The notes beneath the pieces were generated by a model, which was not told where the DNA came from, did not search any database, and worked only from the letters and a program-made list of their open reading frames with translations. DNA of 64,000 nucleotides from Hahella sp. HNIBRBA332 (GTDB lineage Bacteria > Pseudomonadota > Gammaproteobacteria > Pseudomonadales > Oleiphilaceae): contig NZ_CP132203.1 of assembly GCF_030719035.1 (NCBI RefSeq), positions 3,534,001 to 3,598,000 of the forward strand, read 5' to 3'. Positions 8,842-16,808 of this stretch are shown here, piece after piece. Positions within the stretch are counted from its first letter, which is position 1; each line of letters starts with the position of its first letter. A program made the translations under genes and the position numbers.

Positions 8842-9147
8842 ATCACCCAACGCCTTCATTATAGCCACGCCGCCCGCCTCTTCTGCGATCCCAACAGGAC
8901 CCCATGGAACGGCAGCCGTATCTATTATAATTTAAGCCTCTACAAGCGCTTTTTACTAAATATAGTGATAAACCTGTCAGAAGTATGCGCTCTTTAGCGC
9001 TGACAGATAAGCTTGGTGACGAAAAGCGGCCTACATACCACCTGAAAACAGCGTAAAGAGCCAGCAAGCCCCGTTCTATGCCTTGGCGTAGTATGGGTAA
9101 AGAGAGCAAAGTGAGCGCAATCAACGCAACAAGCGAAGGAGATGAAA

Positions 9148-9426
9148 GTGCAGGATAAACAACACATCCGCGCCTGGGTCAGCGGCAAAGTCCAGGGGGT
9201 CTGGTATCGCAACTCCACCCGCCAGGTCGCCGAGCGCCTCCAGGTACACGGCTACGCCAAAAACCTGCCAGACGGCCGGGTCGAAGTACTCGCCTACGGC
9301 GACGCCAAAGCCGTCAGCCAACTCATAGACTGGCTCCACGACGGCCCCGAAGCCGCCATCGTCACAGAAGTCAAAACTGAACAGGTGGAAGGCGAAGCGA
9401 CGCCGTTGGGGTTTGAGGTGTGTTAG
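9148..9426 (+). CDS. acyP: Acylphosphatase
   Basis: 92 residues from the GTG at 9148. An ATG six bases earlier directly abuts the AAGGAG ribosome-binding site (9136-9141), which is too close, whereas the GTG is six bases away, so it is the likelier start. The family signature is clear: GKVQGVWYRNSTRQ with catalytic Arg21, and GYAKNLPDGRVEV with catalytic Asn39. Hydrolyses acyl phosphates such as 1,3-bisphosphoglycerate in the cytosol. Single-gene unit. Confidence 0.95.
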   Translation: MQDKQHIRAWVSGKVQGVWYRNSTRQVAERLQVHGYAKNLPDGRVEVLAYGDAKAVSQLIDWLHDGPEAAIVTEVKTEQVEGEATPLGFEVC

Positions 9427-9511
9427 GGGTAAAAGGTCTTAAGTACAGACCTGCTCCGACCCAAGTTGCCAAATCTACGGTCGAAGGCGAGACAAATAGA
9501 AACACTTCTGT

Positions 9512-9907
9512 TTAGCCATGCCAATCGAGTGAGTCTTGCTTCAGTTTCACTTTGGTTGCTCCAGCCAGTTTTAGAATAGCCACCAGGAAAGGCCCCACAT
9601 AAACGCTACTTTCCACAAATATTTCATGCCCTTTCCTTTTCTTGATCACACTACCGCTTCCAAGGGCATCTCTGTAACTATAGAAGTCACCCAACCAGAG
9701 CCGGTAATCCTTATCTAACTCATCAAAATGCAATAAGTGTTCGGCGCTCTTTTTTATGTCTGGATAATCATCCAGCCACTCCAAATTTTGGCGCCCGTAA
9801 TGAGGCGCTCTGATTAAGTCGACAATCTCTGGATTAAACTCGCCTAGCATTGCCTCCACCTCTGAGTTCTTCCCAGTAAACCGCCAGTCGAGTATTTGGT
9901 TAAGCAC
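9512..9907 (-). CDS. Small protein of unknown function, possible immunity-type gene
   Basis: 131 residues from a GTG. The frame upstream is closed by a TAG 8 codons earlier, so the start is near here. Acidic N-terminal half rich in Trp, Tyr and His (FNPEIVDLIRAPHYGRQNL, then DYRLWLGDFYSYRDALGSG) and a hydrophobic C-terminal strand (VYVGPFLVAILKLAGA). No signal peptide. No family recognised. It is the last of four small same-strand genes between 9.5 and 11.6 kb that look like orphan immunity genes. Confidence 0.5.
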   Translation of the reverse strand: MLNQILDWRFTGKNSEVEAMLGEFNPEIVDLIRAPHYGRQNLEWLDDYPDIKKSAEHLLHFDELDKDYRLWLGDFYSYRDALGSGSVIKKRKGHEIFVESSVYVGPFLVAILKLAGATKVKLKQDSLDWHG

Positions 9908-10084
9908 GTCTGCAATTACTGGATTGTCATGCTAAAAATAAATCTCGGTCGATACTCCACCCATTAACTCTCCTCCAAACTTTTTCCTAGGCCTGCACAG
10001 CAGCAGCGAATAGAAACAGAGCCACAAACGACGCTATCAATACTACGACTTAAGGACGGGTGACTGATTCACTGCTTCATTCAG

Positions 10085-10606
10085 TCATGGCGCAGCAAGA
10101 ATAGCTTCGCAGGCAGCCAACCTTACTTCATCAGCTTCTCGAAGCAAGTATTCAATCAATGATCTCATATAGGTATTGAAGTCCGGATATGAGTCGCCAA
10201 ACTCCTTCTCATAACCCGGAAACCAGTACTGCAGTCCAAATTCGCCAGTTACAGGATTATACTTTGACGTGTCTAGCGCTAAATGTCGGTCGTCCGGGTT
10301 GGATTTGATGAGCACAAAGCTCCTTGGCATCACATAACGCCATCGTCCATGTCGTCTTCTGCGAATATTCTTATAAAGACTGTTTGTCCGAATGATATGA
10401 AAGTAGGACTGATAACTCTCATCAAAAAGACAGAACTGCTCCGCATAGTATTTGCTCGCTTGCATAAAACGAACGAGAGATACAGGAAAATTCATTCCAA
10501 AATGGGAGTTAATACGCTCAATACTGCATTCGGTAGGTCGCGCTGACTCGTATTTCCCCTTGCAGAGAACATCAAAGAGATTTGGTAGCTTTTCCTCAGG
10601 AATCAT
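10085..10606 (-). CDS. SUKH (SMI1/KNR4)-like protein, probable toxin immunity protein
   Basis: 173 residues. The pattern matches the SUKH fold: an N-terminal helix pair with SIERINSHFGMNFPVSLVRF (compare I-x-x-x-E-x-x-L-G-x-x-LP-x-x-x-x-x-F), then RSFVLIKSNPDDRHLALDT, YWFPGYE, and a C-terminal FNTYMRSLIEYLL. SUKH proteins are widespread immunity proteins for nuclease and other polymorphic toxins. A GGAGTGCA leader precedes the ATG. No toxin gene adjoins it. The assignment is by eye from the motif pattern. Confidence 0.65.
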   Translation of the reverse strand: MIPEEKLPNLFDVLCKGKYESARPTECSIERINSHFGMNFPVSLVRFMQASKYYAEQFCLFDESYQSYFHIIRTNSLYKNIRRRRHGRWRYVMPRSFVLIKSNPDDRHLALDTSKYNPVTGEFGLQYWFPGYEKEFGDSYPDFNTYMRSLIEYLLREADEVRLAACEAILAAP

Positions 10607-10673
10607 TGCACTCCCAGGCTAATGGGCTGATAAGCATGTTTTCTTCGACAGATTAGCTCACTCTCGGGACTTT

Positions 10674-11138
10674 CTAACAGCTATCCGCGCCTCTCCGCTC
10701 ATTTTCTTTGTCCAAGTCTTTTATGCCTGGCGCATTAGCCAACAGTCTGCGGCTTAACTCTTTAGAGAGGCCGATAAACAGTGTTGCGCTACTGTCCCAA
10801 CATACGATTTCAAACAAAGCGCCGTCTAGCTGGGTACAGGGCGCGCCTTCCCAGAGCGCAGGGTTATCCTCGACATAAGGCAGGCTTGATGTGAAGGCTT
10901 CCGTTCCCTTCGGAAATGCGGATATAACAGCCCAGACAAACTGGTAATCGAACTCTTCAATCTTTGCTGCAAACTCTTCACCCAGCACCCAACTCGGGTC
11001 GACGATTCCACACCAGCCACCGTCTATATCGGATATGTGCCAGTCATAATCTCTCAGTTCAATTTCAAGCCAACCAGCAACGTCCTTCATGCTGGTGTAG
11101 AAGTTAACTTCTGGAACTCCCTTTTGGATGTAGTTCAT
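10674..11138 (-). CDS. Small protein of unknown function, possible immunity-type gene
   Basis: 154 residues, ATG start. Acidic and Trp-rich, with a distinctive RDYDWHISDIDGGWCGI segment near residues 33-49, hydrophobic strands (FVWAVISAFPKG and ALFEIVCWDSSATLFIGLS) and a charged tail. No signal peptide or membrane span. Not recognised. Its context among the SUKH-like gene and other small unknowns on the same strand suggests the same kind of role, but this is inference only. Confidence 0.55.
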   Translation of the reverse strand: MNYIQKGVPEVNFYTSMKDVAGWLEIELRDYDWHISDIDGGWCGIVDPSWVLGEEFAAKIEEFDYQFVWAVISAFPKGTEAFTSSLPYVEDNPALWEGAPCTQLDGALFEIVCWDSSATLFIGLSKELSRRLLANAPGIKDLDKENERRGADSC

Positions 11139-11230
11139 TATTTAATCCCAGTTTGTAGTGCCCGCACAGCATCATTAATTGTCAGAAAAATCAGCGGCAA
11201 TCGAATTCCGTACGCCACAGTATTAGGTGA

Positions 11231-11605
11231 TTAACTAATTCTCACCGAAAGCTTCACAGAGGCCAGCATACCGGCAGCGTTGTCTACTTTATCTTTCCAG
11301 TAGAATGGACCTATGGTGATTTCGTTCTGACTCTGCAATAAAGCTTTGCACGCAACAATCGAAAGAGTCCTGAAATGCTCATCCACTTCCCGAATAGCCT
11401 TAAGCTGCGTAACGCTTAAGGAGTCTGGTATATCTACGGTGATAAACCAATCTGGCTCCACCTCAACATCGGCGCCATTCTCGTCGTCTTCGATGCAATC
11501 GCACTGAGGATAGTAGACGCCAGCGCTTTCAGATCCTTCAAACTCCAGCCAGGTTTCCGCCATGGGGACGCCACACGTCTTACATTTCATTATTTTGCTT
11601 GTCAC
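11231..11605 (-). CDS. Small protein with N-terminal CxxC, unknown function
   Basis: About 124 residues if started at the GTG at 11605, which has GGAGGG nine bases upstream. The ATG at 11590 (MKCKTCGVPMAETWLEFEG) is the alternative and gives 119 residues. An N-terminal CKTC and a later PQCDCIEDDENG could bind a metal. The C-terminal half (VTQLKAIREVDEHFRTLS, then SVKLSVRIS) looks like a helix followed by strands. No family recognised. First of the four small leftward genes. Confidence 0.5.
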   Translation of the reverse strand: MTSKIMKCKTCGVPMAETWLEFEGSESAGVYYPQCDCIEDDENGADVEVEPDWFITVDIPDSLSVTQLKAIREVDEHFRTLSIVACKALLQSQNEITIGPFYWKDKVDNAAGMLASVKLSVRIS

Positions 11606-11624
11606 GGTCAACCGCCCTCCACCA

Positions 11625-12032
11625 TCAAGAACGTTTCGCCAGGGCATCCAGCGTAATCTCGCCAAATCGACTCAGTAGTTTCTTTTCCGCGTCGTCCATG
11701 GCGGTTTTTAGCGCTTCATTGATCGCCCTTTCAATAAAGCAATTTGAGTGTTCGTCGGTGAGACCCAACGTAAACAGGGTCGGCTCGCCAAGCGCATTAT
11801 GCACGTCAAGTAAGGTGATTTCGTTCAGCGGTTTTATCAACGTCCAGCCGCCGCTGTGGCCTTTGGCGGAATCAACATATCCCTGCACTCGCAACATGCC
11901 CATGGTGCGGCGCACCACGACTGGGTTGGTCGACAGCATCTCAGCAATCTGCCCTGAAGTCATAGGTTTGTCGCTGGCGGCCAGGTGAATCAGCACGTGC
12001 AACACTCGGGATAATCGACTGTCTTTTCTCAT
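11625..12032 (-). CDS. Rrf2-family transcriptional regulator
   Basis: 135 residues from the ATG at 12032. The longer frame would add 12 unlikely residues. Winged-helix N-terminus with the Rrf2 signature: LSRVLHVLIHLAASDKPMTS, AEMLSTNPVVVRRTMGMLR, and GYVDSAKGHSGGWTL. The C-terminal part keeps only one cysteine (SNCFIERA), not the three-Cys Fe-S site of IscR or NsrR, so it is closer to the YwnA-type members. Divergent from a methyltransferase gene 140 bases away, with repeated half-sites between them, which suggests it controls that gene and itself. Confidence 0.85.
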   Translation of the reverse strand: MRKDSRLSRVLHVLIHLAASDKPMTSGQIAEMLSTNPVVVRRTMGMLRVQGYVDSAKGHSGGWTLIKPLNEITLLDVHNALGEPTLFTLGLTDEHSNCFIERAINEALKTAMDDAEKKLLSRFGEITLDALAKRS

Positions 12033-12080
12033 CTTGCATCTCGTGTAATAGACGCCCAATCCTATCACGCAACTTTTAAC

Positions 12081-12130
12081 GTTACATCAATTGTCTCGCG
12101 CACCCAACCTATGTAACATTTACAGTTACG
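12081..12130. promoter_or_regulatory. Candidate Rrf2 operator with repeated GTTAC half-sites
   Basis: Between the divergent Rrf2 and methyltransferase genes, GTTACAT (12081-12087) is the exact inverse of ATGTAAC (12111-12117), and GTAAC-N7-GTTAC forms a second inverted repeat at 12113-12129. Three half-sites in 50 bases at a divergent promoter is the usual layout for an autoregulated pair. Confidence 0.5.
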
Positions 12131-12172
12131 TAAAAATGAGAGCACACATTCAGCAAAGCGAGCGACCCCCAA

Positions 12173-12868
12173 ATGGATAAACAGCAACTGACACAACTAT
12201 TCGACCAACAGGCGCCAAACTACGACACGCAGTGGCGACGAATGTCTCCAATTAATAATGGGCTGTATTTCTTCATGGAGACTATTCTTGGCGTCCTGCC
12301 AGAAAAAGCCCATCTACTGTGCGTGGGCGCCGGCACGGGTAAAGAACTGCTGCACTTAGCCCGGCACTTTCCTGAATGGCGTTTTACCGCCGTCGAACCG
12401 TCTGGCGAAATGCTGAATCAGTGCCGCAAAGCCGTTGAGCTGGCGGGGTTTACATCCAGGTGCGACTTTTATCAGGGCTATGTGGAGACACTTCCCAGTG
12501 AAGAGAAGTTTGATGGCGCCACCAGTCTGCTGGTTTCCCAATTCGTACTGGATCAACAGACCCGTAGTGAGTTTTTCCGCCATATCGCCGACAGACTAAA
12601 ACCTGGAGGGCTTCTCGTTAGCGCAGATTTAGTCGCTGATACCCACAGCGAAATCTACGAGGAACAGTTAAATTTGTGGTTGCGACTGATGGCGAACGCA
12701 GCGGTATCGCAAGAGGATATTCAGCGGATGAAAGCCGCCTATAGTCAGGATGTCGCCGTACTGCCGACAGGCACAGTCGCGGCCATCATCAAAGCGGGTG
12801 GTTTTACGACGCCCATTCCCTTTTATCAGGCCGGCCTTATTGGCGCGTTCTTCGCACATAGCGCGTGA
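12173..12868 (+). CDS. Class I SAM-dependent methyltransferase
   Basis: 231 residues. Motif I is LLCVGAGTGKELLHLA at about residues 48-63, followed by an acidic loop AVEPSGEML, and later a motif with KPGGLLVSADLV. Substrate unknown. The overall shape resembles UbiE/TrmB-like small-molecule methyltransferases. It probably forms a unit with the divergent Rrf2 regulator. The gene stops at 12868, and a block of hairpins begins about 90 bases downstream. Confidence 0.85.
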   Translation: MDKQQLTQLFDQQAPNYDTQWRRMSPINNGLYFFMETILGVLPEKAHLLCVGAGTGKELLHLARHFPEWRFTAVEPSGEMLNQCRKAVELAGFTSRCDFYQGYVETLPSEEKFDGATSLLVSQFVLDQQTRSEFFRHIADRLKPGGLLVSADLVADTHSEIYEEQLNLWLRLMANAAVSQEDIQRMKAAYSQDVAVLPTGTVAAIIKAGGFTTPIPFYQAGLIGAFFAHSA

Positions 12869-12961
12869 CTGATTTGAACACAGCATGATTGAAGAGGTTG
12901 GCCGCCTCGTTTTCAAGCTATTAATCAGGCAGACAAATAGCTTCCTTCTATTTGTTGCAAC

Positions 12962-13065
12962 GACTGGGCCTGCACATATCAGGCCCAGTCTCCCGCGGCT
13001 AGCCGCCGCGCAGGCGCATCCATGCGCCTGACTATTAACATGTCAATATCATTACCATGTTAATA
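12962..13065. repeat. Block of four consecutive palindromes
   Basis: Four hairpins in about 100 bases. First, 12962-12972 pairs with 12980-12990 (11 bp, GACTGGGCCTG). Second, GCGGCTAGCCGC is at 12995-13006. Third, CAGGCGCAT at 13011-13019 pairs with 13022-13030. Fourth, TATTAACATG at 13033-13042 pairs with 13056-13065 (10 bp). All are perfect. The stretch 12869-13147 has no gene. The first hairpin may terminate the methyltransferase transcript. The others are unexplained. Confidence 0.75.
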
Positions 13066-13147
13066 CCAGTAAAGGTGGCGATCTTCCTTGTCCATTCGAA
13101 GAAAAGACGCCACTCTTTTTCGATAAATCAGGGTGAGACGATATATT

Positions 13148-13366
13148 TCATGCCCCCTGTTGAACCAGTTCCTTTATCTTTACCGCCTTTTCGAAGTGGT
13201 CCAGTTTATTGGTTAAAATCCACCATTCAGCGGCTTCCATTAACAACTCAGGGTCATCATTTTTATTGACGAAAAAAGCATAAAACGACACACCGACATT
13301 GACGCCTTTAGCCGCAATTTTCTGATCACAGACATCAATGATCTTCTTCCTCAAACTTTCTCTCAT
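13148..13366 (-). CDS. Small conserved protein of unknown function
   Basis: 72 residues with a strong ribosome-binding site (GAGGAGATGTA before the ATG). Amphipathic and helical with an unusually ordered composition: KIIDVCDQKIAAKGVNVGVS, YAFFVNKNDDPELLMEAAEW, then WWILTNKLDHFEKAVKI. No signal peptide. It resembles a short conserved family I vaguely recall as DUF6500, though I am unsure of the number. Alone on its strand, separated from the zinc-ribbon gene by about 100 bases. Confidence 0.65.
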   Translation of the reverse strand: MRESLRKKIIDVCDQKIAAKGVNVGVSFYAFFVNKNDDPELLMEAAEWWILTNKLDHFEKAVKIKELVQQGA

Positions 13367-13463
13367 TACATCTCCTCAAGTATCGACGCCGGGAACGTAC
13401 AGGTAAAAAGCTTTAAACATCATCAGAGCAGAAAACCGTCGCGTACATTTCGATGAATAACTT

Positions 13464-13874
13464 TTATTTCCCCAGAATTTCCGGCCAAACTTTCCGTTTA
13501 ACATTCTTGACTAAATAGTTTTCAATTTCAGCACGAACAAGCTCAACGCTTACGCTTGAGCCCTTTTCTATTATATCTTTCGGTTGTTTATACCAACGTC
13601 GCAATGAAGCCTTCAATTGAGGGCAAACTTTATCTCTAGACTGGTAAATAGATCCACAAATCTCACATAATCGTTGATCCTTCCTGAACAATAATTGGGT
13701 TATGGAGCCGTGCAGGAATACAGTATAAGGAAGGCTCTCGCTCACTTCGTGTGGAGAATGGTTGTTAAAGTCCGTGAGTCCAGAAGAAAATGTTTCGCCG
13801 CAACTTTCACATGAAGACTCGCCCTTGCAAGGAACTTCAGAGGCAATTTCATTTTCACAATATGGGCATCTCAT
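13464..13874 (-). CDS. Zinc-ribbon protein of unknown function
   Basis: 136 residues. Two Cys pairs at the N-terminus (MRCPYCENEI and SSCESCGETF) form a typical zinc ribbon, and a second set (RLCEICGSIY) lies near residue 70. The rest is helical, with a basic C-terminus. No membrane segment. The start ATG overlaps the stop of the upstream cupin gene by four bases, so the two are translationally coupled. Family not recognised. Confidence 0.6.
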   Translation of the reverse strand: MRCPYCENEIASEVPCKGESSCESCGETFSSGLTDFNNHSPHEVSESLPYTVFLHGSITQLLFRKDQRLCEICGSIYQSRDKVCPQLKASLRRWYKQPKDIIEKGSSVSVELVRAEIENYLVKNVKRKVWPEILGK

Positions 13875-14290
13875 ACCTTGATCTCTTTACCCGGAGGGTG
13901 TTGCTCAAACCAGGAGACAATTTGAGGCATATGCTGTTCGAAGTTGCCTGGGGTTGATATGTTTAAAACGCCTGCGCGGAACGCGCTTCGATTCTCAAAG
14001 TCGTGAGTGACGCCACTGGGGGCGAGAACAAAACTGCCTTTTGGCGCTTCCGTCCATGCTTCGCCAATGAGAAAGCTCATTGTTCCTTCTATAACAAAAA
14101 ATATGTCATCTTCATTGTGGCTATGAGCCCCCGGTCCTTTTGAGCATGGCTCTAACCACCATTCGGAAATTGAATAAGCTCCAGCAGACTCCTCGCCATC
14201 CGCTTTGAATATGGCTGAAATAGGCCCCATAGAGTATGAACGACCTTGGCCTGACGCTATGAATATAGGCTGTCGATCTTCGTGTTTCAT
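13871..14290 (-). CDS. Cupin-domain protein
   Basis: 139 residues from the ATG at 14290, which has a CGGAG eight bases upstream. An in-frame TTG two codons earlier is less likely. Single conserved beta-barrel with metal-site motif 1 (GAHSHNEDDIFFVIEGTMSF: two His and a Glu) and motif 2 (SFVLAPSGVTHDF). Such cupins bind a metal and may be isomerases, dioxygenases or sugar-binding proteins. No specific activity can be given. It begins 22 bases after an integron attC-like site and overlaps the zinc-ribbon gene. Confidence 0.85.
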   Translation of the reverse strand: MKHEDRQPIFIASGQGRSYSMGPISAIFKADGEESAGAYSISEWWLEPCSKGPGAHSHNEDDIFFVIEGTMSFLIGEAWTEAPKGSFVLAPSGVTHDFENRSAFRAGVLNISTPGNFEQHMPQIVSWFEQHPPGKEIKV

Positions 14291-14311
14291 ATTCAATGCT
14301 CCGTATTTTTC

Positions 14312-14367
14312 AGCTAACGCCTCATTGTAGGATGCTGCCTGGCATCCTTCTGATTATTTTGTTAGGT
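14312..14367 (-). repeat. Candidate integron attC (59-base element) site
   Basis: Read on the - strand, the element opens with ACCTAAC (R'' type, RYYYAAC) and closes with GAGGCGTTAGCT (R' type GTTRRRY with one mismatch), 56 bases apart, with a central perfect 7-bp stem GGATGCC/GGCAGCATCC-like around a short loop. The - strand cupin gene starts 22 bases past the R' end, as in cassette arrays. Only one such site was found and no integrase is in the window. The rest of 14291-14623 has no gene, but holds two more small palindromes (CCACAT/ATGTGG at 14498-14516 and AGCACCC/GGGTGCT at 14524-14539). Confidence 0.4.
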
Positions 14368-14623
14368 GTTATCATAGCCACACTCGTTGACGAGCATAAG
14401 CCCATCAATATCACTGTGAACAGAGATTAATCAGTCATCGCGGTCGAATTGGAGTTGGTATTACAGTGTCTATATTCGAGCGTTTTACAAGCCCTGCCAC
14501 ATTGTGGGTATGTGGCCACTATCAGCACCCGAGGGTGCTCCGAGCCGCCGCTGAGTCAGAAAAAGCTGCGAAAATTTTAGCCTGGATTGATGCACACCGG
14601 TTGCACAGGACACATACAAAAAC

Positions 14624-14977
14624 ATGAGATATTTACTTTTAACTCTTTTACTTTCACTTACCGGATGTTCTGTAGAGTTTGGGCCTGAGCCGGTTAAAGA
14701 AGGCCCTGCAGGCGCCGTATGGGCAGGAGGTGCGGACGGCGGCGTTTTTCTATACGTAAAAGATGATGGCAATCCCAACGACCGCATCTATCTTGGGAAA
14801 ATTTATTACGAGCACGATTCCTCAATCTGGTACGACGGGCGCTTAGAGCTGGTTGGCGTTATTGCTTTCGATCCTTCCGATAAAACCCAATACGCAGTCT
14901 GGGATGGTGACTATCTACACCTGAAACAAGGGGGATATCTAAAGTCTCTGGATGAACCGCGCGAGCCTACGCCATAG
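14624..14977 (+). CDS. Small lipoprotein of unknown function
   Basis: 117 residues. Signal peptide with lipobox LTGC (Cys15) after a Leu-rich core, so it is an outer- or inner-membrane lipoprotein. The mature part is glycine- and aromatic-rich with short beta-like segments (GAVWAGGADGGVFLYVKDDG, then YLGKIYYEHDSSIWYDGRL) and a Pro-rich end. No family recognised. The region 14978-15174 downstream has no gene; an imperfect inverted repeat (GTCCGTTTTAA against TTAAACGGGGCGGAC) lies there. Confidence 0.7.
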   Translation: MRYLLLTLLLSLTGCSVEFGPEPVKEGPAGAVWAGGADGGVFLYVKDDGNPNDRIYLGKIYYEHDSSIWYDGRLELVGVIAFDPSDKTQYAVWDGDYLHLKQGGYLKSLDEPREPTP

Positions 14978-15174
14978 CCGTCCGTTTTAAACTACGGAAC
15001 ACTATGATTGGCAAGGTAGAGGCAATTAAACGGGGCGGACAGTGCAGGAATTGGTTTTAAAAGTTGAGACTAGGTAGAGTTACAGTATTTCTTAATGAAT
15101 TCATTAGAACGGGCAATATAGTCGAGTGCGCAATACGCGCATGCGAAAGGCATAAAATTTAGTTGATAGCGAAG

Positions 15175-15414
15175 ATGACACTTTCAAGTAGCCAGCAAGA
15201 GCAACTTTGGATAGACGCCTGGAACGATCTTGACGATTTATTGGCTCAGAATCAGTTCTCATTTATCTTGTTACCAGACTATGTGGAAGCTAATTTAGAG
15301 CAGGCGCAAGGATGGATTCAGAGCCACGTTTATGCAGACTATAAAATTCACTTTGAGATTGCCTTCTACAAAGGGAAAAAACCCATTTTCATTAACGCAA
15401 AAAAGTGCAGCTGA
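15175..15414 (+). CDS. Small protein of unknown function
   Basis: 79 residues from the ATG at 15175. A TTG at 15163 would add four residues. Acidic N-terminal half (SSQQEQLWIDAWNDLDDLL) and a C-terminal half of alternating aromatic strands (DYKIHFEIAFYKGKKPIFI). No signal peptide, weak ribosome-binding site and low coding strength, so it could be an orphan immunity fragment or a false call. Confidence 0.35.
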   Translation: MTLSSSQQEQLWIDAWNDLDDLLAQNQFSFILLPDYVEANLEQAQGWIQSHVYADYKIHFEIAFYKGKKPIFINAKKCS

Positions 15415-15477
15415 ATGCCCATTTACTCAATCAAACTAACGAGACCGAGCCCTTGATTTACTTCTGCTTCTAAACAC

Positions 15478-15894
15478 ATGAATAGATACATATTAAACGG
15501 AAAAAATATAAGAAATTTAGAAGCCCTTTACCGAGAGTTCGCAAGGTCTGTAAACGCTCCCAATGGATACTTTGGTAAATGCCTTCAAAGCTTCGATGAT
15601 TGTTTGTTCGGAGGATTTGGCTTAGAGACACCCTGTGAAATAATTTGGGAAGATGCAGAGTTTTCTAGGAGCGCTATGGATAGTTTTGCTTTAGAAGCCT
15701 ACTGCTTATCATTAATCGAGGGTTGCCCTCTCTTAAACAAAGAGGGCTTTGAAAAAGGCAAGGCGTGGGTTTATACCACACTCGCCGCCGCCAGATCTGG
15801 CAGTAAGACTTTGTTTGATGAGGTCATAGAATTAATCGAATCCGTACCAGCAAGGGCCAGTTGGAATCACAAAATTACACTGCACATCAAGTAA
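15478..15894 (+). CDS. Barstar-family protein (ribonuclease inhibitor fold)
   Basis: 138 residues. Barstar features: N-terminal strand YILNGKNIRNLEALYREFAR, the acidic-loop helix start NAPNGYFGKCLQSFDDCLFG (family pattern with YFG-x-N-x-D-x-L-x-D-x-L), then a strand containing EIIWEDAEF. Barstar-like proteins block barnase-type RNases, often toxins. No barnase gene is seen nearby, so this looks like an orphan immunity gene. 53 bases downstream, in the same direction, lies a protease gene. Confidence 0.75.
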   Translation: MNRYILNGKNIRNLEALYREFARSVNAPNGYFGKCLQSFDDCLFGGFGLETPCEIIWEDAEFSRSAMDSFALEAYCLSLIEGCPLLNKEGFEKGKAWVYTTLAAARSGSKTLFDEVIELIESVPARASWNHKITLHIK

Positions 15895-15947
15895 AGACCC
15901 CGATAGCCACTGCAACCAAAGCCGTCCCTTTCCATAGAAGTAGAGAA

Positions 15948-16808
15948 ATGATGCGTAAACGCCTACTCCTATCAAAATTAACAGCCCACTTAGCCATAGT
16001 GAGCGCCTGCATACTCACTACGACACTAGTTGCTTCCTGCACGTCTACGAGCAAAAGCGTTGCTGGGCGATCCAACGGTCCGGAAAGAAGTCTGGTTGAT
16101 GACTTTGACTATATCGTTCCGATTTTGGATGAGGATCATTTCCGCATCTGCACGGGCCTTATTCTGAAACACGGACTGGTGGTTACCGCCAAGCACTGTT
16201 TTCGGGACGACTCCAAGAAAGGCAATTATTATCTCGCCTACTCTGAGGACGGCTCGATTAATCAAAACGATCTTTATATCCCCGTCGCCTCGTTCGAATA
16301 TGACAGTGCGGTTGAAGGTATCAACGATCTGGCGGTCGTGCATTATGACCCTGGTTATACCGAGGGGAAGCTGGCGCTTAAGGATATCCATCTAAACTTC
16401 GGTCCAGCTCCAGAAGCAGGCGCGCCGCTGTTTTCAGTCGGCTATCCCATTGTTAAAACGCAGAGTACCTTGAGGGTCAGCTCCGCCAAATGTCAGCGCA
16501 AGCATCGATCAGGAAGGCTATTGTCCTCGCCCAAATCTCCAGGGTACGACGGCGTGTTGTTCGATACGGACTGTCCCGCCTTCTGGGGGAATTCCGGCGC
16601 GCCGGTCTTCAACGCCCGCTACGATGATCTGGGTAATGTGGAGTTAATATCGCTGGAAGGCGTTATCACGCATACCTTTGATCTGGTTAGTAATGGGGAT
16701 CTTGATTATCGAAAAATGAAACACGACGCTTTCGGCCCATATATGACGTCGAATTATTCGCCGCTTGGTCAGTCCGTACGCCTAAAGGAAATATTGAAGG
16801 CTCTATAA
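15948..16808 (+). CDS. Trypsin-like (S1) serine protease, predicted lipoprotein
   Basis: 286 residues from the ATG at 15948. Upstream codons in the frame overlap the barstar gene. N-terminal signal with lipobox VASC (Cys31) points to a membrane lipoprotein. The S1 triad is intact: His83 in VVTAKHCF, Asp127 in INDLAVVHY, Ser216 in WGNSGAPVF. The fold resembles V8/S1B-type endopeptidases rather than DegP (no PDZ domain). It overlaps the next gene, on the opposite strand, by six bases. Confidence 0.9.
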   Translation: MMRKRLLLSKLTAHLAIVSACILTTTLVASCTSTSKSVAGRSNGPERSLVDDFDYIVPILDEDHFRICTGLILKHGLVVTAKHCFRDDSKKGNYYLAYSEDGSINQNDLYIPVASFEYDSAVEGINDLAVVHYDPGYTEGKLALKDIHLNFGPAPEAGAPLFSVGYPIVKTQSTLRVSSAKCQRKHRSGRLLSSPKSPGYDGVLFDTDCPAFWGNSGAPVFNARYDDLGNVELISLEGVITHTFDLVSNGDLDYRKMKHDAFGPYMTSNYSPLGQSVRLKEILKAL

